A stretch of DNA of 64,000 bases from Daedaleopsis sinensis (Eukaryota; Basidiomycota; Agaricomycetes; Polyporales; Polyporaceae), in NCBI GenBank assembly GCA_033807695.1, contig CM066308.1:2232001-2296000 (forward strand). Direction: 5' to 3'. A program made the position numbers and the translations under genes. Below, in pieces: positions 10,241 to 22,256 of the stretch. The first letter of the stretch is position 1. Every line of letters starts with the position of its first letter. The notes below the pieces were generated by a model, which was not told the origin of the DNA, searched no databases, and saw only the letters and a program-made list of their open reading frames with translations.

Positions 10241-11640
10241 TGTGGACGGAATACGGTGCTCACCGGCATCTCCGGGGCCCATGAAATCGCTGTGAAAGTG
10301 AATTTCGTGACCTCGTCGGATCGGGCGGCGACCGGGCGCGTTGGACGCGGAGTGTGCGGCGCATTCTGGTGGTATGAGTTAGCACGCGTGATGATGGATA
10401 TTGGAAGGGTTGTTACAGATTTCGTGCCGGGCGGCACAGAGATCGGGGTGCAGCCGTCGACTACGACGGCGGCAACGGCGGGGAACGTCGCCGTGAAGCG
10501 TCCGAGAGTCGTTCGGGGTGTAGTCGAGTGGGACAGTTGAGTCCCAGCCGGATGGGAGTGAAATGGTGACGAAAGAGTCGGACAGGGTGAAAAATGCAAT
10601 GAAATCGAAGATTTTGAAGCAATCTTGAAAGTCGTCGGATTGCGGCGCAAATGGAAGGGCTGGTAGAGACCGTTCACGGCATGCTTGTAGTCGTAGTTTG
10701 CCGGCCGGAGGAGGTCGGGAGCGAGGATGGGGAGAGTTCTTGACCTCGGGTGCACAGTGTTTGGGTTGTGGGCGGACGGAGAGTCGCCGCGGGGCGACGA
10801 GGCGCATATCGCCGAGTTCGGACGTTCGAGGGCTACCGGACACAGCTGATTTTGGGCTGATCCGTGTCGAAGCGGATGCGCTATGTCGAAATCTCTGTCG
10901 CGGCGGACATGAGATTTGGCCTACTCGGGCACGGAGGGATCGAGTTTCTGTGTTGTGGGTGAGTATGAGGCGAGCGGAGGAGAGTGAGGGGCGGACAGAC
11001 CTGAGAAGACGGGCGGGAAGCGAGGGACGGAGGGACGAGGGGATGGCGAACTGACCTGAGGAGGCGAGAGGACGGACGCGAGGCTCGGGACGGAAGCACA
11101 TCACGCGGCATTGATATGAGCAATGTACTAGATTGGGTGTATAGATACGATTACAAGCAGCGTAGTAAGAGAGAGCGAAGAGCGCGGATGGAGGGACGAC
11201 GCGGGCGGCGGCGTGAGGACTCGAGGACGGGCGGGGAGGAACTGAGGGAGTAAGGGCGTACCATAGATCACAGTGAGCAGCGACAGGTGGCCATTCGCGA
11301 TCGGTAGCCATGGCACGAGGGAAGGGAGATTTGCAAGTCGCAGCTCCCCCCCGGTGGGTCTTCTTCTGCGGACTTGCCTGTTATGGAGCCAGGGGGACGG
11401 AGGGAAGGCGAGGTTTGTTGATGAAGGCGCACAGCTGGCGCGGCAAACGGAATCGAATACGAGCTTGATTTGGCTGTATGTACGAGTACAGGCACGGTAG
11501 TAAGAGGGAAGGGCGAGAGCGGGCGGACGGACGGACGGAGGCAAGCGGTGTGAGAACGGGAGGAGGGGACAGGGACAGGGAGCGAGGGAGAGAGCGTAGG
11601 GAGGAGGCACGTCAGCGAGCACGCAGCGGACAGGGAGTCA
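10240..11640. other. Unit body, strand-asymmetric purine-rich section, no assignable gene
   Basis: From about 10,960 the + strand is dominated by G and A (GGACGGAGGGACGAGG-like), so the - strand is pyrimidine-rich with several CAG acceptor-like ends. Open frames of 100-310 codons exist on the - strand (for example 10,379-11,311), but two other frames are equally open. I make no coding call. Confidence 0.4.
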
Positions 11641-11798
11641 TGGCCACCGTGCGCGGGCAGCTCGTGCGGGTCCTGTTCGGGTGGGCGAGTGCGAGTCGAG
11701 AGGCGTGCAACAGCGGCGGCGAGTGCGAGAGAGTGTGCGAGTGGGATCGAGCTGTGTTGTAGACGGCCCTTCTCGAGATAGATTGCGGTCGGGGACAT
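11640..11798 (-). pseudogene. Deacetylase 5' relic, unit 1
   Basis: Begins MSPTAIYL like the real deacetylase at 1659 and keeps LQH and AAAVARL. The RPERLRAI block between them is lost through an internal deletion, and similarity fades after about residue 45. It cannot encode a deacetylase. Confidence 0.8.
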
Positions 11799-12030
11799 CC
11801 TTGGGGCTGCACAGAAGGTGGTGGTTTGGAGTTCGGTTACGGACAGACGCGTCGCGCGTCAGAAGATACGTCGGAGACTCAATGTTGCTTTCGGAACATG
11901 AACCTGAGCATTCAGACGCCCATTTCGTATTCCAGAGTCCTCCAACCTTGTCTCCGCCCCCTTCCGCTGCCCCCCTCACTCGATTCCTGTTGCAGCACAA
12001 GCTACTGGCGTTGAACATTGACCGAACGAC
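11799..12030. promoter_or_regulatory. Copy of bidirectional promoter, unit 1
   Basis: 232 bp between the relic start codon and the R2 start codon, nearly the same as 1660-1895 and including the C-rich stretch. Confidence 0.65.
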
Positions 12031-13340
12031 ATGGATCGGACCGCTGACCATCTCGCCGCCTTTGCTCGTCTTGCAAATCTCCGACGAGATGCTGGTGCTC
12101 GTCAGAATGCCACGGACGAACCGGACAGCTTACTGGAGATGTTGCTGAACCCAGACTTTGTTTCTTCACCTTTGGGTATCGCTGGCGAGGTACGCAGAGA
12201 TGACTCGTCGTACGAAGATCTCCCACCCCTCGAAGACGCCTCGGACGATGATCGTTCTCGCCCAACAACACCCCGCTCGTCCGGAGATAACATGCCGCCT
12301 CTCGAAGACGAGCAGACGTTATCTGTGGACTCGCAGACGTTATCTGTGGACTCGGACGTCATTCCTTCTGCGGCGGAAACTCCTGCGGCGGAAACTTCTA
12401 CGGCTTCACCAGTAGTCCCAAGTCCGAGTGGCGTAACTGCTTCAGCACGTTCAGCTAGGCCGCTCGTCAGCCGTGCGAGAACCGGACGTACACGGACAAC
12501 CATTCCCCCATCGTCCACGGCTGCTGAAGAAGAAGAAGCCGGCGCAGATAGCGACAGCAGTCTGCCCTCGCTTCAAAGCGTGTCCGACTCCTCTGACGAT
12601 GAAGACTATATTTCCGAATCCGATTGGGATGAAGAAGATAGTTTGGACGACTCCGACGAGGAAAGCAATCTCGTGAGCCAGATGCTAGAGCAAGCCGAAC
12701 GCGTGTCCGCCGAAACCTCGCGGGCTCCACTGGCTCCCATCGACTCCATGGACATCGAACTGGACAGAGACCTAGACCCGATGGGGTTCACCGCCTCGCT
12801 ACAGGCATACCGGAATCTCCTAGAGAGAGCGGTGAGTCTCGATTGTGCGCATGCGTTTTCTGCAGTATTGTTCAAGTCACATTCCAGCGCACTCTAGTTC
12901 CCGATATCGACGCTCGCTTCCATCCTCCGCCGATGTGGGTTGCTGATCTGGCCATGCGTGCCACCGGCGCAGACAATGACCCCGAACGTGCGAAGACACT
13001 ACTTGCTGGAATGGAAGAGGTTCCGGATGTTCTTGTGCAACGCTATGAGAAGTTGCGAACCGGGAACGAGGAAGACGTCGATGGTTGCGCAATATGTCGA
13101 GAGGACCTACTCGCCAAGGTTCCTTCGTCAACGGAGGATCCTGTGGTCGTTGCACACTTCGTCGCTCTACCTTTTCATCCCGACCCGGACTGCATCGTAG
13201 CATTTCCATGTGCAGGCAAACACCTGTTCCACAAGGAGTGCCTCTCGCCCTGGCTAGCTAGGAAGACCACTTGTCCCACGTGCCGGTTCGACATCGATCC
13301 GGCCGAGTGCGGGGGATCTCCGGTGCGTGTTGCTCGCTGA
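12031..13340 (+). CDS. RING-H2 protein copy R2, RING complete, C-terminal half missing
   Basis: Exons 12,031-12,831 and 12,888-13,340; predicted 417 aa. It has a complete RING-H2 set (CAIC, FPC, GKH, LFH, KEC, CPTC). It carries a 21-bp in-frame tandem duplication (12,313-12,354) that R1 and R4 lack. After GATCCG (13,301) it takes the same 12-codon tail as R1. If expressed, it would be an E3-like protein without the proline-rich C-terminal half of R4. Confidence 0.75.
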
Positions 13341-15829
13341 TGTCCGTGATGGCTAGGACTGCCAACCACAGAATTAATGCGAGAGATAGGGAGTGCGCAG
13401 GGGTATAAGGGTGTCGAGGGGCGGGGGCGGATATGGTGGGGGGGCGGGGGCTGGGCACGAGGAGCAGCGTGTACGTAGGAACGAAATATATTTTGTGGCT
13501 ACTCTACACACCGCCAGACAGGCGAGGAGGAGGAGGAGGAGGAGGAAGGGGGAGAGGGAGGAGGAGAAGGAGAAGGACACCTCTACTCGACATGCGCACG
13601 CACACCCGCACTCGCACTGGACACTCCGCTCGTGCAGCCCGAGAGTCCCCGTTCCATCCGCAAATCGCACTGGCCCCGTCTGGCTCGTTCGTCACCGCGT
13701 CGCATTCGTTTGCAACCACTACCGTACACGCGGGCGCCTCCATGCCCGTTCTCGGACTGCAAGTGGACGTTCTCGCACCTAGGCTCTTCCACTGCCCACC
13801 ACCTCCGTCGCTAGTGCCTCCCGTCTCCCCTCTGCACTCGCCGCTGCGCCCTGCTCTGATCTCGGGCTCTGTGCTGCCAGAGACATCTCTGCATCCTGCG
13901 GCCATTGACTCGTCAGCCTGAGCTTCGGACTCCAGCGGAAAACACTCGCAATCGGCTCGTACCTGGCAGTGCTCGTATGCGACTCTTCTTGCTGGTCGAG
14001 TCTGACAATGCACTCGCCGTCCGAGTCGTCCGTTGAATCCGTCCCTCTGCTTCCGGGCCTCGTCCGTTCTATGCCTCAGCACTCGCCGCCGTTCTTGTCC
14101 CTGGCTCTCGCCCGCCGTTCTTGGCCTGCCGACACTGAATGTCCGCTCGCCGTCCTTGGCTGTCGACACTGACTGTGCGCTCGCCGTCCTCGTCCGTCAA
14201 CTCCGCTCGCTGTTTTTGTTCGTCAACTCCGAATATGCACTCGCCGTCCCTGTCTGCCGACACTCACCTGCCTCGTCTGCCGGCAGCATCTCTATCACGC
14301 GCCGACGTCCTCTGTCCCCTGGGCTCCAGTTGCACTCCCCGGTACTGTCTGATTGATTCGCGCTGTACCGACGACTCGCCACCGGAGGGAAAGCACGGTG
14401 AAACGTTCAGCAGCTTCCCGGCGCACTGAGTCTCCGCGCGAGTGCGCCTCACGCTGACGCGTGACGTCACTGATCCTCGGTCTCTTGACGCGTCGACAGC
14501 AATTCCTGCAGCTAGTCAGTTTCGTCGATTGCGTCAAATGCTGAAGGTACGTACCCACACGCGACGTCGCGCCGCCGGCCGATGACTCCTGCCTTCACCG
14601 TCTGCGCTGACAGCCGCAACCTTGCTGCCGGACCGCCGCCGCGCTACTATGTAGCATCCGCGCGCTCATGAGTGTCGCGGTAGCCACGTCGTCGCGCACA
14701 ATCGGAAGAGTCCCTTAACATGGTCCGTCAGTATTGTCTTGGCCCCCGTTCGCTGTTAAGGTACGTACCCGGATGCATCATAGAATTGCAACCGACGGCC
14801 TCGTGCAAACTTCGTCGACAGTGTCACACGAGGTCTTGTTCAGTGATCTCCTTGACGGCCGCCGTTGTGCCATGATCATGCTGGCCGATAGAAGCTCGTT
14901 GAGGTCTGAAGTTATATGTCATACAGTTGACACGCACCTGATGAACCTTCGTGCTTCTTACGGAAGGTACGGAGTCCATCGTCCGCTATGAGAGCAGTGC
15001 AGCATCTTCCCATAGACCTCTGCAATGACGTCGTCGGCGTGTCTATCGCCTAGAGTCTGCACCAGCATGTAAGCTCACGAGCACCCCTCAAATCATAGAA
15101 GGTGAGACTTGCGAGACTACTCACAGCATTACCCGCCCCACTGTGTGCACCTTGCATCGCGCGCCCTCCGAGTCCGTGAGTCCGGTCTTGCATCTCGTGC
15201 TAGTAGTCCAGTGCAAGGTCAGTTGATTGCAGCACATGTAAGACTCGGAGCTGCGCACATACCTACGAGCAGCCTGACCAGCCGTCAATAAAGACACATG
15301 CATCGGCGCGCGTGATCAGACACGGTGCGTACATGTCTTGCGAAGCTCCGTCTAGACTCGGAGCGTGCTCGGGGGATGTGTCGCTGCTGGCGGTATCTAT
15401 GGCCTCGGAGTCAGCCTCACGCAGTGTCCGGAAATGCTCGAGACAGACAGAATATGGGGTGTGTACTCGACGTGTCGACACGTGCAGAAGGCCCGGAAGG
15501 ACCAGCGCAAGCAGGCGAGCAATGTCTCGCCCGCAATGTGGAGCCTGAGGTGCTGAGTGTGTCTCAGCACTACGAGCAGATGAGCAGGTGGACTGTGTAC
15601 TTACGAGAGCCGGCGGACATCATCAGCTCAGGCTGCAACTGTGTTGGGATGAGATGCTCGGAGAGGGAGATACAATGGAGGGAGAATCCTGTAGAGAGAG
15701 AGCAGGTGGTGGTACGTGGAGAAGGGGTGTGAGGAGGGGAAGCTACCGTTGGCTGTAAACAAACAGACCTCGGAGTCTGGGCCCGAATTCCAGTCTCCCG
15801 ACGGCCGGAGGAACTTACGTGTTCAGGAC

Positions 15830-16471
15830 CTATCGAGACACTATTCGGATGCGCCCGTAAGGAGATTCTTCATGCCACTGAGCTTTCCCACCGCCATGGA
15901 ATGTTTCAAAACTAATGCATACTGCACCGCTCCGAGAGTGATCACATTCATCCCCTCGAATCTGTGGAACTTACAAGCTGCTATCAGAGTCGAGCAGGAG
16001 AGGAATTCATGCACACAGAGAGACTTCTCTCCATGCACAGGGATTCCTACCCTGCTCGATTCTCAGGCTGGTCCATACGCCGCCGTCAGAGTGCTTCCAT
16101 CAGTGGACGAGGACTCAGTCTTGGTCATGCCCGGGAGCACCGAGCCCAGAGCTCACTGCCTTGGGCGGATAGGACATCCTGTTCGGGTCAGGTACTGGAA
16201 CATATTTTGGGCGGGGGATGACGTAGGTACTCACACGGAGCGGCGAACTCGAATATTGCTGCTTGAATAACGAACGGAGGATTCCGTAGATTTGATGCGC
16301 CGGAACGTGGGATTCCAGCGACAGATATCGGGACAGCTCAGCAAGTACGGAATGTTCCTCATTGAGAACGGAGCTACGAAAACACAGCTGGTATCTTGAC
16401 TTGAACCACCTGCAGCAGAACTCTTGAATATCTATGCATAGAGAACAATCAGCAGTCTTTGACAGCGACAT
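15830..16471 (-). CDS. Candidate gene A, unit 2
   Basis: Same four-exon layout as in unit 1. Exon 1 has a six-base in-frame deletion (FKSFSRYQ becomes FKSRYQ) and keeps the frame. It has the same weak third acceptor as unit 1. Function unknown. Confidence 0.28.
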
Positions 16472-16633
16472 GTTCGGCGGACTTACTGAGAGTTGGGGAC
16501 CCCTACACCCGCGGCAGTTTGCCCATTTTGCCGGGCTCTAGTAAGCGGACCGGTACGGCGGGACATTGAGTGATTCGAGACCCAGAACAACACTTGAAGT
16601 TGTTCAATTCGAAGTGATTCATCTTGAGCTGCA

Positions 16634-17370
16634 ATGCATCTTTACAATATTCTGGGTAAGTCTTGCTGTCCGCGCGAACATGGGCATGGGCGAGGCGAGG
16701 ACGGTAGACGCGAGTGGGAAGGATCAAGCCACGCGTGGGTAGAACAGCGGTCCAAATACGGACAGCCATACTCACCGCCGGGCGTCTATCCCGCTCTTCC
16801 TCCCGCTGATCACTGACATGAAACTGACGCACCCCCTCAGCAGACAGGTTATTGCAGCAGCATATTATTTTGGATGCTGCTCTACAATCTGAGCAACCTG
16901 TGACTCTCAAGAGCTGGTCTCAATTGCAGGCAAGTCTTGTATTAACGTGATTTTACTCAAAACTTCGGAATTGCTGATCAATTTGCGATATACCACATTC
17001 CTGAATACGATACTGACTACAGCATGGCCTAATACAGACCTCAACATATGGGTAGCACGATCTAGGCCTCGATCCCTCTCCCGTCCTTGCCGAAATTGCC
17101 AGATACCTTGCAGACGGCATTATCCACCTGGGACCCTCTCCTCGAGCCTCCTCCGCCCTAATTTACGACAGCATCACAACGAGAACCGAGTCAGACATTA
17201 GCCGAGCGCCCACGCCACTGCCCGGAGACAGCACGGAAGCTTCGATGCTCCTCCCTGCTCGGAACCTGTGGCATGCCCGTCCACACGAACAGGGTCTCCC
17301 TTCCCCTCCTCCTCATCCCCCGTGTCGCCTCCTGGTTGGTCCCGCCTCCGGCACCCCGGATCGTGCGTGA
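16634..17370 (+). CDS. Candidate gene B, unit 2
   Basis: Same exons as in unit 1: ATG exon from 16,634, second exon ending at a GC-type donor, and the long open stretch at about 17,073-17,370. Differences include a silent change (Ile ATC/ATT) and Ala-to-Val and Pro-to-Leu changes. No family recognised. Confidence 0.22.
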
Positions 17371-17865
17371 GAAGTGCCCTGTTGTCACTTCCACACGGTC
17401 GAGTCTCCTGACCGTGGGGCCTGCGCACGGGCCAGGCTCGAGGGATACAAATACGTGCGCAACCTCGTAGAGTCCGACCAGCACTCGCCACCCCCCGACT
17501 CGACTACGTCCTCCTCTCTCCCTTCCCCTTCCCCCCTTCCCCCTTCCCCCTTCTCTCTTCCCCCTATTACACTCACTATATACTGACTATACTGCACTTG
17601 TACCTGTATATAGTACTCTACGCACTCCCCTTCGCCGACACCGTTCCGAGCCCCCTCTTCCTCATTCCTATCCCGCACGTCCGCCGCCGCCGCTCTCGCT
17701 ACCCCCGCACATCGATTGGATCTGCGCGGACCACCGGCCTACTCTTGTTTCTCTCAGCCACGATCTAGTCGCGAACGATATACGCGTATTGAATCTACTA
17801 GTGAGTTCGGTTCTTTTTTGGCTAGTGTCCTCACTTGACTGACTTCGACTTGTTTACCTTTCTAG

Positions 17866-18553
17866 CCTCTCCCTTCCGAGTCAGCGTCAGACAGGCTCAT
17901 TGAACGTGTACGTACAGTACTTATTGACATCCGCGTGCTACACCTCTACTGACATGCTCTCTTGTTATCTACAGATTCCGGACCTATGATTGTGGTCCGA
18001 GACTCTACACGCACGGCGATCTGCAGGTACGTCCCTTCGACTCGTATTCGGACGTTTGATTGATGTCTGACTACTATCTACTATAGATCCCCCGTGAACG
18101 ACGTCAAGAACAGCTATCGCACATCGCGACTAGTAGTTGCGTCCCCCGACTCGGAGGCGAGGTATGTGCGCACACCGGTCTCCTACCCAATCCGTACCAG
18201 GCTGACCAGACTTCAATCAGTCGCAGCTACATATTCCACTTAGATTCGCGAAGTGATCGCGATGCGTTCACAATCCCCGGGCCCACGAACTACAGGTGCG
18301 TACAACTTGTACATCTGCGTGCACCGTACCATTCAATGCATGAATAACTTTGTCTATTCGCAGGACCAGTTTTCGGTCCCGCACACCGGGGATCGTGTCG
18401 CGTCCGCCGCGCACTCGCCGGCATCCTAGAATGTCACCTCGACTCGAGCAATACGTCGCCGCCTTCGCGCCATGCGTGCTGGTCTGCACATCTCCGCGAA
18501 CGCTTACCGCCCCGCTTTTCAGATACCCGTGTACGGTTCCGCGCGACTCGTGA
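17866..18553 (+). CDS. Candidate gene C, unit 2: longer C-terminus
   Basis: Same exon chain as unit 3, with intact GTACGT, GTATGT and GTGCGT donors. In the last exon an extra base relative to units 1 and 3 shifts the frame past their TAG, so the ORF ends at 18,553. Which end is ancestral is unclear. No family recognised. Confidence 0.28.
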
Positions 18554-18873
18554 GTCCGACACACGAGCATAATCTCAGATGCGCACGCCCGACGTGAGTA
18601 CGTCCCCGTGTCCGCTGTGTTGGTACAGATGCTGACTTGCCCTTCAATCTCGCAAGGCTGCTGGTGTAGATGGAGGAGAGTTTGGACGTGAACACCTGCC
18701 AATGGCATCGGCGTGCTACGCCCCTGACAAAACACAGTGTGAGTCGAAATCAATTCGTGCCAGGTTGGACATCTCTGCGAATGCTGACCGTCCCGTTTCT
18801 CAGATCCCCGTGCACTCTTCCGAACGCGAGCGCGACTCGCGAATCCGACACGCGAGCATGAGCATGATCTCAG

Positions 18874-19372
18874 ATGCGCACACACGACGTACGTACGTCC
18901 CGATCCATGTCCGCAGACTCGGAGGCCGTGCTGACTTGACCTGCAACCTCAGACGGCTGCCGACATAGACCGTGACGGACTCGACTCGGACGTGCACGGC
19001 TGGCATTGACGTGCTACCACGCTCCTAACAAGCAACGTGAGTCGAGATCACTCTCGCGCCGCTGGTCCTGCTCCTCGCCTTGAGGCTTGAGTACTTGAGT
19101 TCTGACACTGGCTGCTGTACAGGCGGCCTCCGAGTGCCGACTGAACGCGTTCCGGACAAGTCCACGGCTGGTGGCCGCTACGTACCGAGCTCGATTCGCG
19201 CTCGCACCCGTGCAGAACAGGTGTGTCCGGCCAGTCTCCGTCCAGCCTGAGCCCGATTCGCGCTGACGGCAGTCGCCGCACTTCCTCGTTCGCACTCGAA
19301 TCGCGCGCAGCTCCGAGGGAGAGTACTAGTAGGATTGGCTATACTGCATTATATCTACGTACCGTACGCTAA
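18874..19372 (+). pseudogene. Candidate gene D, unit 2: in-frame TGA in exon 2
   Basis: Four-exon chain as in unit 3, with the same CAT TGA CGT stop as unit 1. The last exon has a six-base in-frame insertion (ACTAGT), and its final two codons are CGC TAA instead of CGA TAG, both silent with respect to Arg-stop. Confidence 0.3.
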
Positions 19373-21865
19373 GACTGCGCTCATGTACTGTGCCACGCCG
19401 ACCCGCTGTCCCGCCCGCTGACCTCTGGCTCCCCGACAGTGCCGCCGTCCGTGCTCGGCCCGTCCCCGCAGGCCGTCCATCGCGCTCGCGCAGACCTCAC
19501 GCACGCGTCCGTGCCGTCGTGCGTGCCGTTGCGGGACCACTGGTCCGGCGACGGGCCCATTCGCGTGCGGGATGGCGGACGTCTTCGACGCCGTGATGCT
19601 CGAGCGCGATGTGCTCGGAGCCCTCTCGAGCTCGATTGACGGCGGGAGGTCTTCGGGGCCTCGGGCGGGTTGGCACCCCGCCCGCGTACAGCCCAACCCC
19701 ATCCGACGCATCCCGCCACTCGGGACGCGCCGCTGGCGCAGACGTCTCGGTGCCGTTGCGAGCCCACGAGTCTGGAGTCCGGCGTCGGGACTCGCGCGCG
19801 GGCTGGGCGGACTCGGAGGGCTCTCGACCGACGGCGGGGATGCTCCCGACGGCGAGCCCTCGCGCGCGCGCTGCCAGAGGATCGGCCAGCGTCGGGATCC
19901 CGGCGCCGCGGGGCGACAGAGACGGAGACGGAGACAGAGACGGTCGGCAGTCAGGCCGCGGGGACAGCCTGAGCGGGCTGTCGTCCGGACTCCGGACAGC
20001 GGGTGGCCTGAGTTTGGGCTGGGGCGCGCACCGTGTTGCCTCCCGCGTCTGAGCTCCGAGAGGGTGGCCGTCACCGTGAGCCGTGCACGTCGGGCGGGCC
20101 TGGGACGGAGTGATGGGCGTGGACGTTCGCTAGCGGGCGGGCGGGCAGGCGGGGCGTCGTTCGTGAGTTCGTGAGTTCGTGAGTTCGGCCATGGGCCCCG
20201 CCCGCGCGGACGTTGGTTCCCGCGTGTCGTACGGCCCGGACGGCTTCGAAAGCGTGTGCACGCTACTCGTCGAGCGTGTCGGTGTCGGTGTCGAGTCTGT
20301 GCGCACCGGACGGCCGGGATAAGCTGTACAGTGAGTTCGGGGCCACGCCGCACGCGCAAGCGGCCGATTTTCAGACCTCGCATCCGGGGCCCGGAAACCG
20401 GTCGTACGTGTGCGGTGCAGTCAGCGCATGCGCGCTGTATGAGTCTCGCGGCTCGGCGGGGCGTCGTGTGGACGGAATACGGTGCTCACCGGCATCTCCG
20501 GGGCCCATGAAATCGCTGTGAAAGTGAATTTCGTGACCTCGTCGGATCGGGCGGCGACCGGGCGCGTTGGACGCGGAGTGTGCGGCGCATTCTGGTGGTA
20601 TGAGTTAGCACGCGTGATGATGGATATTGGAAGGGTTGTTACAGATTTCGTGCCGGGCGGCACAGAGATCGGGGTGCAGCCGTCGACTACGACGGCGGCA
20701 ACGGCGGGGAACGTCGCCGTGAAGCGTCCGAGAGTCGTTCGGGGTGTAGTCGAGTGGGACAGTTGAGTCCCAGCCGGATGGGAGTGAAATGGTGACGAAA
20801 GAGTCGGACAGGGTGAAAAATGCAATGAAATCGAAGATTTTGAAGCAATCTTGAAAGTCGTCGGATTGCGGCGCAAATGGAAGGGCTGGTAGAGACCGTT
20901 CACGGCATGCTTGTAGTCGTAGTTTGCCGGCCGGAGGAGGTCGGGAGCGAGGATGGGGAGAGTTCTTGACCTCGGGTGCACAGTGTTTGGGTTGTGGGCG
21001 GACGGAGAGTCGCCGCGGGGCGACGAGGCGCATATCGCCGAGTTCGGACGTTCGAGGGCTACCGGACACAGCTGATTTTGGGCTGATCCGTGTCGAAGCG
21101 GATGCGCTATGTCGAAATCTCTGTCGCGGCGGACATGAGATTTGGCCTACTCGGGCACGGAGGGATCGAGTTTCTGTGTTGTGGGTGAGTATGAGGCGAG
21201 CGGAGGAGAGTGAGGGGCGGACAGACCTGAGAAGACGGGCGGGAAGCGAGGGACGGAGGGACGAGGGGATGGCGAACTGACCTGAGGAGGCGAGAGGACG
21301 GACGCGAGGCTCGGGACGGAAGCACATCACGCGGCATTGATATGAGCAATGTACTAGATTGGGTGTATAGATACGATTACAAGCAGCGTAGTAAGAGAGA
21401 GCGAAGAGCGCGGATGGAGGGACGACGCGGGCGGCGGCGTGAGGACTCGAGGACGGGCGGGGAGGAACTGAGGGAGTAAGGGCGTACCATAGATCACAGT
21501 GAGCAGCGACAGGTGGCCATTCGCGATCGGTAGCCATGGCACGAGGGAAGGGAGATTTGCAAGTCGCAGCTCCCCCCCGGTGGGTCTTCTTCTGCGGACT
21601 TGCCTGTTATGGAGCCAGGGGGACGGAGGGAAGGCGAGGTTTGTTGATGAAGGCGCACAGCTGGCGCGGCAAACGGAATCGAATACGAGCTTGATTTGGC
21701 TGTATGTACGAGTACAGGCACGGTAGTAAGAGGGAAGGGCGAGAGCGGGCGGACGGACGGACGGAGGCAAGCGGTGTGAGAACGGGAGGAGGGGACAGGG
21801 ACAGGGAGCGAGGGAGAGAGCGTAGGGAGGAGGCACGTCAGCGAGCACGCAGCGGACAGGGAGTC

Positions 21866-22024
21866 ATGGCCACCGTGCGCGGGCAGCTCGTGCGGGTCCT
21901 GTTCGGGTGGGCGAGTGCGAGTCGAGAGGCGTGCAACAGCGGCGGCGAGTGCGAGAGAGTGTGCGAGTGGGATCGAGCTGTGTTGTAGACGGCCCTTCTC
22001 GAGATAGATTGCGGTCGGGGACAT
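21866..22024 (-). pseudogene. Deacetylase 5' relic, unit 2
   Basis: Same decayed fragment as at 11,640-11,798, and translated identically to it. Confidence 0.8.
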
Positions 22025-22256
22025 CCTTGGGGCTGCACAGAAGGTGGTGGTTTGGAGTTCGGTTACGGACAGACGCGTCGCGCGTCAGAAGATACGTCGG
22101 AGACTCAATGTTGCTTTCGGAACATGAACCTGAGCATTCAGACGCCCATTTCGTATTCCAGAGTCCTCCAACCTTGTCTCCGCCCCCTTCCGCTGCCCCC
22201 CTCACTCGATTCCTGTTGCAGCACAAGCTACTGGCGTTGAACATTGACCGAACGAC
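22025..22256. promoter_or_regulatory. Copy of bidirectional promoter, unit 2
   Basis: Interval between the relic start and the R3 start. I see no difference from 11,799-12,030. Confidence 0.65.

Larger units (their letters stand above)
3125..13301 (+). repeat. Macrosatellite unit 1 (10,177 bp)
   Basis: First of three head-to-tail units. I set the borders at the point where RING copies R1-R3 leave the sequence of R4, just after GATCCG in exon 2. The order inside is unknown body (3125-~11,640), deacetylase 5' relic, bidirectional promoter, and RING copy R2 up to the next GATCCG. The ORFs, introns and indels recur at offsets of 10.1-10.2 kb. No transposase, integrase, reverse transcriptase or terminal inverted repeat is visible in the body. 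Confidence 0.9.

Noticed and set aside
10379..11311. 310-codon ORF on the - strand of the unit body
   Set aside because: Overlaps other equally open frames on both strands. The differences between units change amino acids in all of them, so there is no sign of selection for one.
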